Numbered from the stretch's first letter, positions 48,417 through 59,617 are shown. The stretch: DNA of 64,000 nucleotides from Aliidiomarina celeris (GCF_003316875.1 NZ_QMIL01000002.1:496001-560000); one strand, 5' to 3'. Numbers and translations: made by a program. Notes: generated by a model from the letters alone, not told the origin.

Positions 48417-48424
48417 GTATCGTT

Positions 48425-48461
48425 GTGGGGAAAAGTGGAGAAAAGTGGATCACTGGTGGAT
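48425..48461 (+). promoter_or_regulatory. MraZ-binding repeats
   Basis: GTGGGG (48425), GTGGAG (48435) and GTGGAT (48445) repeat every 10 bp, with a fourth GTGGAT at 48456 after 11 bp. In E. coli and other bacteria MraZ binds GTGGG-type direct repeats at this spacing to repress its own operon. The site sits between the promoter and mraZ ATG 48479, as expected for autorepression. Confidence 0.8.
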
Positions 48462-48478
48462 CCCGAGAATAAAACACT

Positions 48479-48937
48479 ATGTTTCGTGGAGCGAGTTCAC
48501 TCAGTCTAGATGACAAAGGTCGGTTGGCGATTCCTGCCAAATACCGCAGCCTTTTGACGCTTGATTGCGAAGGCAAATTAGTGTGCACGATTGATACCAA
48601 GCAACCGTGCCTTTTGCTGTATCCGCTGCCCGAATGGAAAGTGATTGAACAACGCTTAGCTGGATTTTCCAGCATGATCCCCGCAGAGCGTCGTATGCAG
48701 CGTTTGTTATTAGGGTATGCCGAAGACTGCGACATGGATAAAAACGGTCGTGTGCTGATTGCACCAACGCTTCGCCAACATGCAAACCTGAGCAAGAAGC
48801 TCATGTTGGTTGGGCAGCTCAATAAGTTTGAAATTTGGGACGAGCAAGCATGGCAAGACCAAATTGCAGCCGATATGGCCGCTGAACACGCAGACGACAA
48901 TATACTTACTGATCGACTACAAGACTTTACATTATAA
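48479..48937 (+). CDS. mraZ: Transcriptional regulator MraZ
   Basis: 152 residues with two SpoVT/AbrB-like repeats, starting [23 protein letters not shown] and containing [16 protein letters not shown]. It forms a ring that binds direct repeats and controls the dcw operon. The stop overlaps rsmH as TAATG. Confidence 0.97.
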   Translation: MFRGASSLSLDDKGRLAIPAKYRSLLTLDCEGKLVCTIDTKQPCLLLYPLPEWKVIEQRLAGFSSMIPAERRMQRLLLGYAEDCDMDKNGRVLIAPTLRQHANLSKKLMLVGQLNKFEIWDEQAWQDQIAADMAAEHADDNILTDRLQDFTL

Positions 48938-49875
48938 TGGCCGAGACACCGCTCCATATACCGGTTCTACTCGCCGAGTCGATAGCAGGATTGGCGATTC
49001 AACCGGATCAATTGTACATCGATGCTACCTTTGGTCGGGGTGGGCACAGCCGTGCCATTTTATCGCAATTAAACGAATCTGGGCGCTTAATTTCATTGGA
49101 TCGCGACCCTACCGCGGCGCAGGCTGCCGAACAGCTTGCCTATGACCCTCGCTTTGAATTTATTCACACCTCTTTTTCTGCACTCCCCCACATTGTTGCA
49201 GAACGAAACTTAACGGGCCGCGTGGCTGGTATTCTATTTGATCTTGGCGTGTCTTCCCCACAATTAGACGACGCTGAACGCGGATTTAGCTTTATGCACG
49301 ACGGCCCACTCGACATGCGAATGAACCCAACGGAAGGGCAGTCGGCAGCAGAATGGTTAGCGACCGCTAGCCAAGACGAAATGGCGGATGTTTTCCGCCA
49401 CTATGGTGAAGAGCGCTACGCTGGTCGTATTGCACGCACTATTGTCGAGCGCCGAGACTTACAGCCGCTAACGCGTACGAGTGAACTGGCCAAACTCGTG
49501 GCCAGCGTTAGTCCGTCGAAAGAACGCCACAAACATCCGGCTACTCGCGTGTTTCAGGCGGTTCGTATTCACGTTAACCGCGAGCTTGATGAAGCGCGCG
49601 ACGCCCTTGCTGCAGCAGTAGAAGCACTGCAGCCCGGTGGTCGATTAGCGGTGATTAGCTTCCATAGTTTAGAAGACCGCCTCACCAAGCTGTTCATGCG
49701 TAAAGAAAGCGAGCGCCCGCAGTTGCCGCCCGGTTTACCGTTGCGAGACGATGAAATTGAAGACAACCGCCGTTTAATTACAGTGGGCAAAGCCATTAAA
49801 CCGAGTGCAGAGGAGATTCAGCGCAACCCGCGCTGCCGCAGCTCTGTGTTACGGGTAGCGGAGCGTTTACCATGA
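48937..49875 (+). CDS. rsmH: 16S rRNA (cytosine1402-N4)-methyltransferase RsmH
   Basis: 312 residues, usual length. The start [16 protein letters not shown] site [35 protein letters not shown] and the C-terminal [14 protein letters not shown] are diagnostic. It methylates N4 of C1402, the same base that RsmI modifies; rsmI lies about 5 kb upstream in this window. It overlaps ftsL by 4 nt. Confidence 0.98.
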   Translation: MAETPLHIPVLLAESIAGLAIQPDQLYIDATFGRGGHSRAILSQLNESGRLISLDRDPTAAQAAEQLAYDPRFEFIHTSFSALPHIVAERNLTGRVAGILFDLGVSSPQLDDAERGFSFMHDGPLDMRMNPTEGQSAAEWLATASQDEMADVFRHYGEERYAGRIARTIVERRDLQPLTRTSELAKLVASVSPSKERHKHPATRVFQAVRIHVNRELDEARDALAAAVEALQPGGRLAVISFHSLEDRLTKLFMRKESERPQLPPGLPLRDDEIEDNRRLITVGKAIKPSAEEIQRNPRCRSSVLRVAERLP

Positions 49876-50189
49876 AGCTACCTATTCATACACACTTATT
49901 GGTTGAGATGTTACGAGACCTCAACCGTTACCGGGGCTTGGTATTTTGGACGGCGCTAGCAGTGGCTAGCGCCTTAGTCGTTGTATTTCAGGCGCACCAA
50001 TATCGCGAACTTATGGCTGAGCGGGAGACATTATTAAAAGCACGCGATGCACTCGATGTGGAATGGCGTCACCTCACGGTTGAGCAAAATGCGTTGTCGG
50101 AACATAGCCGCATTGAACAGTTGGCATTGCGCCAACTCAACATGCAGCGTCCGACCGAAGCGCAGGAGGTGTTGGTGCCATGGCGATAA
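49872..50189 (+). CDS. ftsL: Cell division protein FtsL
   Basis: 105 residues: short cytoplasmic part, one transmembrane helix (about 22-42), and a periplasmic coiled coil ([17 protein letters not shown]). It forms the FtsQLB complex that activates FtsWI. Its end overlaps ftsI by 10 nt. Confidence 0.95.
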   Translation: MKLPIHTHLLVEMLRDLNRYRGLVFWTALAVASALVVVFQAHQYRELMAERETLLKARDALDVEWRHLTVEQNALSEHSRIEQLALRQLNMQRPTEAQEVLVPWR

Positions 50190-51928
50190 AACGGAACCAG
50201 AAAATATTACGGCCTGAACCTATGAAGGGTCGGTTTGTATTGGTGCTGATTGGCTTGGGCTTTGTTTTTTCAGCATTGGTCGCACGAGCCGCTTACATTC
50301 AGGTGATAGAGCCGGATCGGTTGCGTCACGAAGGTGATTTACGCTCACTACGAGTGAGCGAAGAGCGGGTACAGCGCGGGACTATATCGGACCGCAATGG
50401 TATTGAGTTAGCCGTGAGTGTGCCGGTGCACACGGTATGGGCCGACCCGAAAGTTATTCACGAACAGAATGGTCTTGCCGACGAGCGTCGTTGGCGTGCG
50501 CTGGCCGAGGTTATTCAAACCCCGGTAGCGCAATTATTAAGTAAAGTAGACAATCCTGAACGCCGTTTCGTGTACCTTCAGCGCATGGTGACACCGGGCG
50601 TGGCGAATTATGTACGCGAGCTTGGTATTCCGGGGGTGTCGTTAAAAGAAGAGTCGCGCCGCTATTACCCTGCAGGTGAGATTTCGGCGCATGTAGTGGG
50701 TATTACCAATATTGACGGGCAAGGTTTAGACGGCGTGGAAGCAGTTTACGATTCACTTTTGATTGGCACGCCGGGCCAGCGCCGTTATCGCCGTGACGGT
50801 TCGGGCCGTGTGATTGAAGAGCTCGAAGTTATTGCAGCACAACCCCCACAGTCGCTGCGACTCAGTATTGATCAGCGCGTACAAGCCGTAGCTTACCGTG
50901 AACTGAAACGTGCGGTGAGTTACCACCAAGCCACGTCAGGTTCGGTGGTGGTTGTGGATGTGCGCACCGGCGAAGTCTTGGCCATGGTGAACAGCCCTTC
51001 ATATAACCCAAATAACCGCACCGGCGTGGAACCGCATCAGCTGCGCAATAGAGCCATAGCCGACACCTTTGAGCCGGGTTCTACCGTTAAGCCGCTCGTG
51101 ATTCTAGAAGCCCTCGACAGCGGCGAAATGACCGCGGAGAGCTTGATTAATACCAGTCCCGGCTGGATGAATGTCGGTGGTCGTCGCGTGCAAGATTTAC
51201 GTAACGAAGGCGAGCTTTCCTTAGCCGGTATCTTGGCGCGTTCAAGCAACGTTGGCACCAGTAAAATCGCGCTGTCGGTAGGTATAGACGAGCTCTTAGA
51301 GAATTATTACGCCGCTGGTTTTGGTACTGACACAGGCATTAATTTGTTGGGCGAGAGTATGGGGCAAATGCGCCACCGTACACGCTGGTCAGACTTTGAA
51401 GTGGCTGCCCTCTCCTATGGTTATGGAATCAGTACCACCACGCTGCAGCTCGCACGCATGTACGCCACCATTGGTAACGGCGGAATGCAAGTTCCGCTTA
51501 CTATCATTGCCCAAGAGCAGGCACCAGCAGGGCGGCGGGTATTTTCTGCTGAGCATAGCCAGCAAGTGCTCGAAATGATGGAGCAGGTTACCGCCGACGG
51601 GGGAACCGGAACACGGGCACGAGTACCGGGTTATCGCGTGGCGGGGAAAACCGGTACCACGCGTAAGGCCGTGGCTGGAGGTTATGGCGACGAGTATGTT
51701 GGCTTGTTTGCCGGTGTGCTGCCGGTCTCTTCACCCGACTTAGCTATTGCCGTGATGATCAATGAACCTGCGGGCGACAGCTATCATGGTGGTTCAGTGG
51801 CCGCGCCCGTGTTTGCAGCCATTGCCGAACAGACCGTGCGCATTTTGAATATTGCTCCCGACAACCTCAATGGGCAAGGGTTAAGAACCGCAAGCTTTGT
51901 AGGAGGTGTCCGCGATGTTGATGAGTGA
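50180..51928 (+). CDS. ftsI: Septal peptidoglycan transpeptidase FtsI (PBP3)
   Basis: 582 residues: N-terminal transmembrane helix (about 18-38), pedestal domain, then transpeptidase with Ser301 in STVK, SSN at 355-357 and KTG at 490-492. It crosslinks septal peptidoglycan with FtsW. The C-terminus overlaps murE by 14 nt. There is no sign of a truncated or duplicated domain. Confidence 0.98.
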   Translation: MAIKRNQKILRPEPMKGRFVLVLIGLGFVFSALVARAAYIQVIEPDRLRHEGDLRSLRVSEERVQRGTISDRNGIELAVSVPVHTVWADPKVIHEQNGLADERRWRALAEVIQTPVAQLLSKVDNPERRFVYLQRMVTPGVANYVRELGIPGVSLKEESRRYYPAGEISAHVVGITNIDGQGLDGVEAVYDSLLIGTPGQRRYRRDGSGRVIEELEVIAAQPPQSLRLSIDQRVQAVAYRELKRAVSYHQATSGSVVVVDVRTGEVLAMVNSPSYNPNNRTGVEPHQLRNRAIADTFEPGSTVKPLVILEALDSGEMTAESLINTSPGWMNVGGRRVQDLRNEGELSLAGILARSSNVGTSKIALSVGIDELLENYYAAGFGTDTGINLLGESMGQMRHRTRWSDFEVAALSYGYGISTTTLQLARMYATIGNGGMQVPLTIIAQEQAPAGRRVFSAEHSQQVLEMMEQVTADGGTGTRARVPGYRVAGKTGTTRKAVAGGYGDEYVGLFAGVLPVSSPDLAIAVMINEPAGDSYHGGSVAAPVFAAIAEQTVRILNIAPDNLNGQGLRTASFVGGVRDVDE

Positions 51929-53387
51929 TTTACTATCGCATCTGCGACTGCCTGAGCATGCGCAGTTGCAGGCTCTTACCGTTACCGGCTTAAAACTCGA
52001 TTCGAGAAAAGTAACGCCAGGTGATGCTTTTATTGCTGTGCCGGGCTACCAAACCGACGGCCGTGAATATATCAGCGCTGCGATTGCCGCTGGTGCACGA
52101 GTGGTGCTGAGTGAAGGCCACAAATTAGCCGTGCAGGAGCACGCCGGGGTTCCGGTGTTGTCGATACCCAATTTACGTTCACAGGTGTCGGATATTGCGG
52201 GAGCATTCTTTGACCAACCGTCACGTAAGCTGCGCTTGTGTGGCGTAACCGGTACCAATGGAAAAACTACCGTAAGCCATTTGTTAGGCCAACTTTGGCA
52301 TGCCATCGAGCCGCCAGCGGCAGTGATGGGCACCGTTGGTAGCGGCATTGTGTCGCAGCTCATTCCCGAAGCGCTCACCACACCCGACGGCGTAACCGTA
52401 CAACAACGGTTAGCGAGCTTTGTGGCTGAGGGCGCACGTTCGGTGGTGATGGAAGTGTCGTCGCATGCACTCGACCAAGGCCGCGTGGAAGGTTTGCATT
52501 TTCACACGGTGATCGCCACCAATGTTAGCCGTGATCACCTTGACTACCACGGCACGATGAAAGCCTATGCCGCCGCCAAAGGGCGTTTATTTACCGACTT
52601 TCCAGCCGCAGTGCGGGTATTTAACGCCGACGATAAAATAGTTGCGGGTTGGGGCAGCCTTGATGATTACTGGTATAGCCTACAACCGAGTTTAGCGGGT
52701 CGAGCGCGTACCTTGGTGGCGAGCAACATTCAATACACCCATTCAGGCACCCGTTTAACCTTAAATTGGGAACATGAAAGTGTGCGCGTGGAGAGCCCAC
52801 TGCTTGGCGCCTTCAACGTGTCGAATTTACTTGCTGCCGCTACCGCAGTGTTAGCGAATAAGGTGCCATTGTCGCGCGTTGCTGAGCTGATCGAGCATTT
52901 ACAGTCAGTACCCGGCCGCATGGAAACCTTCGCATTACCCAATGGCGCGCTGGCAATTGTCGATTACGCCCACACCCCAGACGCGCTGCAGCATGTGCTG
53001 CAAGCGGCTCGTAATCATTGCAGCGGAAAACTTTGGGCGCTGTTTGGTTGTGGTGGTGACCGCGACCGCGGGAAACGCCCTCAAATGGGGCAGGTAGCGG
53101 CTCAATATGCAGACATCAGTGTGGTAACCGACGACAACCCGCGTACTGAAGCGCCAGAGCAGATTATCGATGACATTATTTCCGGTATGCCCCATGAGGC
53201 AGAAATTATTCGTCAGCCTGGTCGTGCTGGCGCGGTGCAATTTGCATTGCAGAGCGCAAAACATGGAGATGTTGTTGTCTGTGCAGGCAAGGGGCATGAA
53301 ACCTATCAACTGATCGGCTCGCGTACTGAGCACTATGACGAGCGCGCTTATGTGGCACAACTCGCAGAGGACCTTCGCCATGATTAA
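51915..53387 (+). CDS. murE: UDP-MurNAc-L-Ala-D-Glu:meso-DAP ligase MurE
   Basis: 490 residues from ATG 51915, which has AGGAGGTG 6 nt upstream; GTG 51906 lies in that ribosome site and ATG 51921 is an alternative. P-loop GVTGTNGKTTV at 110-120. The DNPR motif (DDNPRTEAPEQI) marks meso-diaminopimelate as the amino acid added, not lysine. Also ALDQGRVEGLHFHTVIATN. It overlaps ftsI and murF. Confidence 0.98.
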   Translation: MLMSDLLSHLRLPEHAQLQALTVTGLKLDSRKVTPGDAFIAVPGYQTDGREYISAAIAAGARVVLSEGHKLAVQEHAGVPVLSIPNLRSQVSDIAGAFFDQPSRKLRLCGVTGTNGKTTVSHLLGQLWHAIEPPAAVMGTVGSGIVSQLIPEALTTPDGVTVQQRLASFVAEGARSVVMEVSSHALDQGRVEGLHFHTVIATNVSRDHLDYHGTMKAYAAAKGRLFTDFPAAVRVFNADDKIVAGWGSLDDYWYSLQPSLAGRARTLVASNIQYTHSGTRLTLNWEHESVRVESPLLGAFNVSNLLAAATAVLANKVPLSRVAELIEHLQSVPGRMETFALPNGALAIVDYAHTPDALQHVLQAARNHCSGKLWALFGCGGDRDRGKRPQMGQVAAQYADISVVTDDNPRTEAPEQIIDDIISGMPHEAEIIRQPGRAGAVQFALQSAKHGDVVVCAGKGHETYQLIGSRTEHYDERAYVAQLAEDLRHD

Positions 53388-54864
53388 CGTGTCGTTGCAG
53401 TGGGTATGCGAGCAGATTAACGGCGAGTTAACGGCGAATAGTACGAGCGAGCCGAACTTTGAGAATGCGTGTGTTGGAAACGCGTGTATTGGAAACGCTT
53501 GTATTGGAAACGTAAGCATTGATAGCCGCGCGGTGCAGCCAGGCGACCTGTTTATTTGTATTCGTGGGCCTAAGTTCGATGGGCATGATTATGTTAGCCA
53601 AGCTGAGGAAGCCGGGGCGACAGCCATTGTCACCGAGCGAGAACTTACCACCACTCTGCCACAAATTCGGGTGGCAAACACGCATCAGGCACTTGGCGCC
53701 TTAGCCGCGGCGGTGAAGCGCACGGTTGCGCCGAAAACCATCGCTATTACCGGCAGCAGTGGTAAAACGACAGTGAAAGAAATGGTGGCGAGTATTCTTC
53801 GCCAGCAAGGGCAGGTGTTAGCTACTGCCGGTAATTTTAATAACGACATTGGTGTTCCGTTAACCTTGCTAAGGCTAACCGAGGAACATGAATTTGCGGT
53901 GATTGAGCTCGGTGCCAACCATCGCGGTGAAATTGCCTATACCACAGGTTTAACGCGCCCAGACGTAGCGCTAATCAATAATGTAGCACCCGCCCATGTG
54001 GAAGGTTTTGGCGATATTTGTGGCGTTTGTAAGGCGAAAACCGAGATTTTTAAAGGGCTTGATCCAAAAGGCGTGGCGGTAACCTGGGCCGACTCCGACT
54101 TTCATTCATTCTGGCTAAAGGCCCTAGCAGGGCGCAATCACATCACGTTTTCGGCTAAACCTACTCCGCCAACAGGCAACGCGGAAGACCGTGCAAGTGT
54201 GTGGGCTGAGAACATTGAATTGAATAACAGTGGCTGTGCCACCTTTACCCTTCGTACTGAGTCTCTGAGCGGTAAGGTAGAGCTTACCGTACCGGGTTTG
54301 CATAACGTGAACAATGCGCTTGCGGCCGCAACCTGCTGCTTGGCACTCGCGGTTCCATTGGAGCAAATCATTTATGGGCTCGCTGCGGTGCAACCGGTAC
54401 CGGGCCGTATGTGGGTACACCAACCTTATGCCGGCGTGCGGGTCATTGATGATACTTACAACGCTAACGTGGGCTCTGCAAAAGCGGCCTTAGACGTGCT
54501 CGCAAGCTTGCCGGGTCGCCGCATTTTTGTACTTGGCGACATGGGTGAATTAGGCGAACAAGCACGTGCATACCATGCGGAGATCGGCGCGTATGCCATT
54601 ACTGCCGGTATTGATGGCCTGTATACCATAGGGGTGCTTAGCCAAAGTGCCAGCGAAGTGTTCAATGGCCACGGTGGTCGCCATTTTGAGCACCAGCAGG
54701 GTGTGGTGAGAGCATTAGGTCAAGCTATTGAAGATGCACAACAACATCAGCACGAACTCACCATTCTAGTGAAAGGATCGCGAAGCGCGCAAATGGAGAA
54801 CGTGGTGAAGGGGCTGCTTGAACAAAACAATAATAAAGGAAGTGCAGCATGTTCATTTGGCTAG
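53380..54864 (+). CDS. murF: UDP-MurNAc-tripeptide:D-Ala-D-Ala ligase MurF
   Basis: 494 residues from ATG 53380, longer than the approximately 450 of E. coli. It adds D-Ala-D-Ala to complete the precursor. P-loop [13 protein letters not shown] near residue 124, [23 protein letters not shown] and VPGRMWV are typical. The N-terminal domain contains a run [20 protein letters not shown] at 29-48 made by three near-perfect 15-bp tandem copies (53464-53508) plus a diverged fourth. It is an in-frame insertion just before the conserved S-I-D-S-R substrate-domain strand. Confidence 0.97.
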   Translation: MINVSLQWVCEQINGELTANSTSEPNFENACVGNACIGNACIGNVSIDSRAVQPGDLFICIRGPKFDGHDYVSQAEEAGATAIVTERELTTTLPQIRVANTHQALGALAAAVKRTVAPKTIAITGSSGKTTVKEMVASILRQQGQVLATAGNFNNDIGVPLTLLRLTEEHEFAVIELGANHRGEIAYTTGLTRPDVALINNVAPAHVEGFGDICGVCKAKTEIFKGLDPKGVAVTWADSDFHSFWLKALAGRNHITFSAKPTPPTGNAEDRASVWAENIELNNSGCATFTLRTESLSGKVELTVPGLHNVNNALAAATCCLALAVPLEQIIYGLAAVQPVPGRMWVHQPYAGVRVIDDTYNANVGSAKAALDVLASLPGRRIFVLGDMGELGEQARAYHAEIGAYAITAGIDGLYTIGVLSQSASEVFNGHGGRHFEHQQGVVRALGQAIEDAQQHQHELTILVKGSRSAQMENVVKGLLEQNNNKGSAACSFG

Positions 54865-55934
54865 CTGAATATTTACAAACCAATGTGGCATCGGCCTTTA
54901 ACGTGCTGCAGTATCTCACCATGCGCTCTATTTTGAGTATTCTCACCGCGCTCATTGTGTCGCTTTGGTGTGGGCCCCTGTTAATCCGCAAATTGCAGCA
55001 ACTGCAGATGGGCCAAGTTGTGCGTAACGACGGTCCCGAAAGCCATTTGGTTAAAACCGGCACGCCAACCATGGGCGGGTTGTTGATCTTGGGGTCCATT
55101 TTGCTCTCAGTGCTGCTGTGGACTGATCTAACCAATCGTTATATTTGGGCGGTGCTGGTGGTGCTATTGGGCTTCGGGTTGGTTGGGTTTATTGACGACT
55201 ACCGTAAAGTAATTCGCAAAGACCCACGCGGTTTACCTGGCCGTTGGAAATATTTTTGGCAATCGGTTATTGCCGGCGGTGTAGCGGTGTATTTGTATTA
55301 CTCGGCACTGCAACCAGCAGAAACGGCGTTACTGATTCCCTTCTTTAAAGACGTAATGCCGCAACTCGGTTTGGGTTACTTATTACTTGCTTACTTTGTC
55401 ATGGTGGGCACAAGTAACGCTGTAAACCTCACTGATGGCCTCGACGGCCTAGCGATAATGCCAACTATTATGGTGGCGGGCGCGTTAGCGGTATTTGCTT
55501 ATGTAACCGGCAACGTGAATTTCTCCGCCTATTTGCAAATTCCCTATATTCCCGAAGCGGCGGAACTTACTATTGTGTGCGCAGCCATTGTCGGCGCTGG
55601 GCTGGGTTTTTTATGGTTTAACACCTACCCGGCACAAGTATTTATGGGCGATGTCGGGTCGTTAGCGCTTGGCGGCATGTTGGGGCTCATTGCAGTGTTG
55701 GTGCGCCAAGAGCTGGTGTTGGTGATCATGGGGGGGGTATTTGTGATGGAAACCGTATCGGTGATGTTGCAAGTCGGTTCCTACAAACTGCGCGGCAAAC
55801 GCATTTTCCGCATGGCACCCATTCATCACCACTACGAATTGAAAGGCTGGCCGGAACCGCGAGTAATTGTAAGGTTTTGGATTCTTTCACTTATTTTTGT
55901 ACTGATTGGTTTGGCAACGTTGAAATTACGATAA
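54849..55934 (+). CDS. mraY: Phospho-MurNAc-pentapeptide transferase MraY
   Basis: 361 residues, ten-helix membrane enzyme that makes lipid I. Signatures: [13 protein letters not shown] near 70, [26 protein letters not shown] near 115, [14 protein letters not shown] near 192, and [25 protein letters not shown] near 325. It overlaps the end of murF by 16 nt. Confidence 0.98.
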   Translation: MFIWLAEYLQTNVASAFNVLQYLTMRSILSILTALIVSLWCGPLLIRKLQQLQMGQVVRNDGPESHLVKTGTPTMGGLLILGSILLSVLLWTDLTNRYIWAVLVVLLGFGLVGFIDDYRKVIRKDPRGLPGRWKYFWQSVIAGGVAVYLYYSALQPAETALLIPFFKDVMPQLGLGYLLLAYFVMVGTSNAVNLTDGLDGLAIMPTIMVAGALAVFAYVTGNVNFSAYLQIPYIPEAAELTIVCAAIVGAGLGFLWFNTYPAQVFMGDVGSLALGGMLGLIAVLVRQELVLVIMGGVFVMETVSVMLQVGSYKLRGKRIFRMAPIHHHYELKGWPEPRVIVRFWILSLIFVLIGLATLKLR

Positions 55935-55960
55935 ACAAACAGGGTTTAAACGGTAACACT

Positions 55961-57337
55961 ATGGAACGCAATTTAGCACATTATCAAACGGTAGCAGTGG
56001 CTGGCTTTGGCCAGACTGGTGCTTCGTGTGCGCGTTTCTTATTGCGACAGGGAATTACGCCGTTGTTAATGGATTCTCGGCAGTTGCCTCCGGGGTTGCA
56101 GGGTAATGAAGCCTTGCTTGAGCGCTGTGAATGTTATTTTGGTGGTTTTGTGGCTGAACAGGTGCTGAGCGCGGATCTGATTATTGTGAGCCCCGGTCTG
56201 GACACGCGAACGGGGCCACTGCGCATGGCGGCGGATGCCGGCATTCCGCTTATTTCGGATATTGAGCTGTTCGCTTGGTATGTTGCAGTGCCTGTGGTGG
56301 CGGTGACTGGCTCGAACGGTAAGTCAACAGTCACGGAATTAACCCGCTATTTGTTAGAACAAAGCGGTAAACGTGCAGCCATGGGCGGTAACATTGGTGT
56401 GCCCGCGCTCGACTTGCTGGACCCTGAAGTTAATTACGATTGCATTGTACTCGAGCTTTCGAGTTTTCAGCTTGAACTGACCGAAACGTTGGCACTTGAA
56501 GCGGCTTGTATTCTGAATATTAGCCCCGACCATCTTGACCGCTACGACGACGAGCGCAGTTACCAACGCGCTAAACATCGTATTTATCGAAACGCTCGTT
56601 ATCGGGTGTGGAACAGCGACGATCCGTTGACTAAACCGAGAAAAACGGCGGAAGCGAAAGCAGCAGTGACTGCGGTGAAAAGCCGCATGCTGAAGTTTGG
56701 CAGCGGAGCAAACCCGGATGGCTTGGGCTTGCAGCATGATGGCAGCCAACATTGGTTGAGCTGGCGCGGTATGCGATTACTGCAAACCGATCAACTTCCG
56801 CTAGCCGGTAAACACAATTGGCTGAATGTGATGGCCGCTTTAGGGCTCTGCCATGCGCTAGAGCTTGATCCGAGTGACGCACTAAAACTTATTCAGGGCT
56901 TTAAACCGCTGGCGCACCGTTGTGAAGTGGTGAAACAGCAATTTGGCGTGCGTTGGATTGATGACTCAAAAGCAACGAATGTGGGTGCCACGGTTGCGGC
57001 CATTGAAGGGTTGCGTGCCGACGTAAAAGGAAGACTGGTGTTAATTGCGGGCGGTGATGCGAAAGGTGCGGATATGCGCCTACTCGACGACCCACTGCGC
57101 AAAGTAGATTTATTGATTACCTTGGGCCGTGACGGTGATCGCATCGCAGGGCTGCGCGCCGACGCAGTGAAAGTCGACTCATTACCTGCGGCGGTAGAGT
57201 ACGCTTACCACTATGCCCGTGCAGGCGACACAGTGTTACTTTCGCCGGCCTGTGCAAGCCTCGATATGTTTAATGATTACCGGCACCGCGGTCAGGTGTT
57301 CCGGCAAGCTGTGGAGGCCCGCTATGCGACCTCATGA
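55961..57337 (+). CDS. murD: UDP-MurNAc-L-Ala:D-Glu ligase MurD
   Basis: 458 residues from ATG 55961; the ribosome site before it is weak. Rossmann-like start VAVAGFGQTGASCARFLL, P-loop VTGSNGKSTVTEL near 116, ILNISPDHLDRY, and the C-terminal LLSPACASLDMFNDYRHRG. It adds D-glutamate in the cytoplasmic precursor pathway. It overlaps ftsW by 14 nt. Confidence 0.97.
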   Translation: MERNLAHYQTVAVAGFGQTGASCARFLLRQGITPLLMDSRQLPPGLQGNEALLERCECYFGGFVAEQVLSADLIIVSPGLDTRTGPLRMAADAGIPLISDIELFAWYVAVPVVAVTGSNGKSTVTELTRYLLEQSGKRAAMGGNIGVPALDLLDPEVNYDCIVLELSSFQLELTETLALEAACILNISPDHLDRYDDERSYQRAKHRIYRNARYRVWNSDDPLTKPRKTAEAKAAVTAVKSRMLKFGSGANPDGLGLQHDGSQHWLSWRGMRLLQTDQLPLAGKHNWLNVMAALGLCHALELDPSDALKLIQGFKPLAHRCEVVKQQFGVRWIDDSKATNVGATVAAIEGLRADVKGRLVLIAGGDAKGADMRLLDDPLRKVDLLITLGRDGDRIAGLRADAVKVDSLPAAVEYAYHYARAGDTVLLSPACASLDMFNDYRHRGQVFRQAVEARYATS

Positions 57338-58544
57338 ACAGCAACTTGAACTGAGTATGCAGAGCACGGTGAGCTGGCGCGACAGTGTGATAGCTTTTTG
57401 GCACGGCGGTAACGATCAACAAAGCCTCGACCGTATGTTGATGTGGGCTGTGTTTTTCTTGCTCGGGCTAGGCTTTGTGATGGTGGCGTCGGCGTCGATG
57501 CCCGTGGCCGAACGCTTAACGGGTAACCCGTTTTATTTTGTTGCCCGCCACAGCTTTTACATTTTGTTGAGCCTTGTGGGAATGACCACGGTAATGCTGT
57601 TACCCACCCAGTTTATTGATCGCTTCAACGGGATTCTTTGTGTAATAGCGTTGGCATTACTGCTTGCTGTTTTGCTCATAGGGCACGAAGTAAATGGCGC
57701 CACACGCTGGATTCGTATTGGCCCCATGACCTTGCAAGCGGCGGAATTTGCCAAGCTCTTTTTCTTTATTTTTCTCGCCAGTTACTTAAATCGGCGGCAC
57801 GACGAAGTACGCAAGAATTGGCGCGGGTTTGTGAAGGCGCTCGCTGTTATGGCGCTCATGAGCTTTATGCTGCTGTTACAGCCTGATTTAGGCACAGTCG
57901 TGGTGCTCTCAGTTACCGCCATGTTAATGCTCTTTATTGCGGGTGCGCGCATTCCCCACTTTTTAGCTTTGGGAATTACCATGGTTGTGTTGTTTGTGGT
58001 GTTGGTTATTGTTGAGCCTTATCGCATGCGCCGCGTGACCTCCTTTTTAGACCCTTGGCAAGACCCGTTTGGCAGTGGTTATCAACTTACTCAGTCGTTA
58101 ATGGCCTTCGGCCGCGGTGATCTTACCGGGCAGGGGTTGGGCAACAGTATTCAGAAACTGCAGTTTTTACCCGAAGCGCATACCGACTTTATTCTGGCAG
58201 TAATTGGCGAAGAACTTGGCTTTATTGGCGTAGTGGCCACGATTTCGCTGCTTATGGTGGTGGTGATTAAAGCCTTGTTGCTTGGCCAACGTGCGCTGCG
58301 GCAAAACCACGCTTTTGGTGGCTACCTTGCACACGGTATTGGCATTTGGTTTTTCTTTCAGGGCGCGGTGAATATGGGCGCTGCTGCTGGGCTTATTCCA
58401 ACCAAAGGATTAACCATGCCGCTGGTGAGTTATGGGGGCAGTAGCTTGCTTGCCATGACGGCCGCTGTCGGTTTGTTGCTGCGTATCGATTACGAAGTAA
58501 GAACGGGCTATCGCAGCGCCACCGAAAAAGGAGGCTCGCAATGA
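57324..58544 (+). CDS. ftsW: Septal peptidoglycan polymerase FtsW
   Basis: 406 residues from ATG 57324 with GGAGG 6 nt upstream; longer in-frame starts lie inside murD. SEDS family, about ten helices, with LMLFIAGARIPHFLAL, QPDLGTVVVL, EAHTDFILAVIGEELGFIG and the terminal GLTMPLVSYGGSSLL. It is a lipid II glycosyltransferase acting with FtsI. Confidence 0.97.
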   Translation: MRPHEQQLELSMQSTVSWRDSVIAFWHGGNDQQSLDRMLMWAVFFLLGLGFVMVASASMPVAERLTGNPFYFVARHSFYILLSLVGMTTVMLLPTQFIDRFNGILCVIALALLLAVLLIGHEVNGATRWIRIGPMTLQAAEFAKLFFFIFLASYLNRRHDEVRKNWRGFVKALAVMALMSFMLLLQPDLGTVVVLSVTAMLMLFIAGARIPHFLALGITMVVLFVVLVIVEPYRMRRVTSFLDPWQDPFGSGYQLTQSLMAFGRGDLTGQGLGNSIQKLQFLPEAHTDFILAVIGEELGFIGVVATISLLMVVVIKALLLGQRALRQNHAFGGYLAHGIGIWFFFQGAVNMGAAAGLIPTKGLTMPLVSYGGSSLLAMTAAVGLLLRIDYEVRTGYRSATEKGGSQ

Positions 58545-59617
58545 AACATGTATTAATTACAGCGGGTGGAACCGGTGGCCATGTTTTTCCGGCTTTAGCG
58601 GTAGCAGACGAATTGAAAGCCAGTGGCTGGCAAGTGAGTTGGCTAGGCACCGCAGACCGGATAGAAGCGCGGGTAGTGCCAGCAGCTGGATATCACTTTA
58701 TTGGAGTGGCACAGGAAGGGTTGCGCGGAAAAGGTTTACTCGGATGGCTGTTTGCCCCCTTCCGTTTAGTGCGCTCAGTGTTTAGAATGCGCGGCCATTT
58801 AAAGGCATTGCAGCCAGACGTGGTACTTGGTTTTGGCGGCTATACCGCCGGGCCAGCGGGATTGGCAGCATGGAGCAAGTCAATTCCGTTGATTATTCAT
58901 GAGCAGAATGCGGTCGCAGGGCTCACGAACCGGCTTTTGGCGCGCTTTGCGGGCAAAGTATTACTTGGTTTTGTAGATGCTGCACAGCAGTTGCCGAAAA
59001 GTGAATTGGTTGGCAACCCAGTACGGGAGGCAATTTCCGCCCTAGCCGCACAGCCTGTTCGGTCGCCAACGAGCCCATTTCAAGTGCTGATTGTTGGGGG
59101 AAGCCTCGGTGCACAGCACTTAAATGAAGTAATGCCCGAAGTGGTGAGCGGTTGGCAAGGCCCCGCATTAGCGATTACCCACCAAACCGGCGCGGGTAAG
59201 CAGGAAAAAGTGGCATTGGCCTATGGTGGGCGAGAAAACGTTACTGTTACCGAATTTATAGACGATATGGCAGCGGCCTATGCAACTGCCGATTTAGTGA
59301 TTTGTCGAGCGGGCGCACTGACCTGCAGCGAACTCGCCTGTGCTGGTGTCGCGAGCATTTTGGTGCCCTATCCGCATGCGGTTGACAATCATCAACTGAT
59401 GAATGCCAAGTCTCTGAGCCAAGCGGGGGGCGCATTGGTTATTGAACAAACTAATTTTGTGACGAGTGAAGTACATAGGGTGCTGTTAAATCTCGTTACT
59501 GAACCTAAACAAGTCGAAGCGATGGCTGTGAACGCACGCTCGGTGGCGGCAGCAGATGCTGCCAAGCGCGTCGCTTTAATCTGTAATGAACACGTAGCAA
59601 AGCGGGGCCAGAAATGA
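58541..59617 (+). CDS. murG: Lipid II synthase MurG
   Basis: 358 residues, GT-B glycosyltransferase. The N-terminal [48 protein letters not shown] and the C-terminal [35 protein letters not shown] are diagnostic in order. It transfers GlcNAc to lipid I. It overlaps both neighbours by 4 nt (ATGA). Confidence 0.98.
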   Translation: MKHVLITAGGTGGHVFPALAVADELKASGWQVSWLGTADRIEARVVPAAGYHFIGVAQEGLRGKGLLGWLFAPFRLVRSVFRMRGHLKALQPDVVLGFGGYTAGPAGLAAWSKSIPLIIHEQNAVAGLTNRLLARFAGKVLLGFVDAAQQLPKSELVGNPVREAISALAAQPVRSPTSPFQVLIVGGSLGAQHLNEVMPEVVSGWQGPALAITHQTGAGKQEKVALAYGGRENVTVTEFIDDMAAAYATADLVICRAGALTCSELACAGVASILVPYPHAVDNHQLMNAKSLSQAGGALVIEQTNFVTSEVHRVLLNLVTEPKQVEAMAVNARSVAAADAAKRVALICNEHVAKRGQK

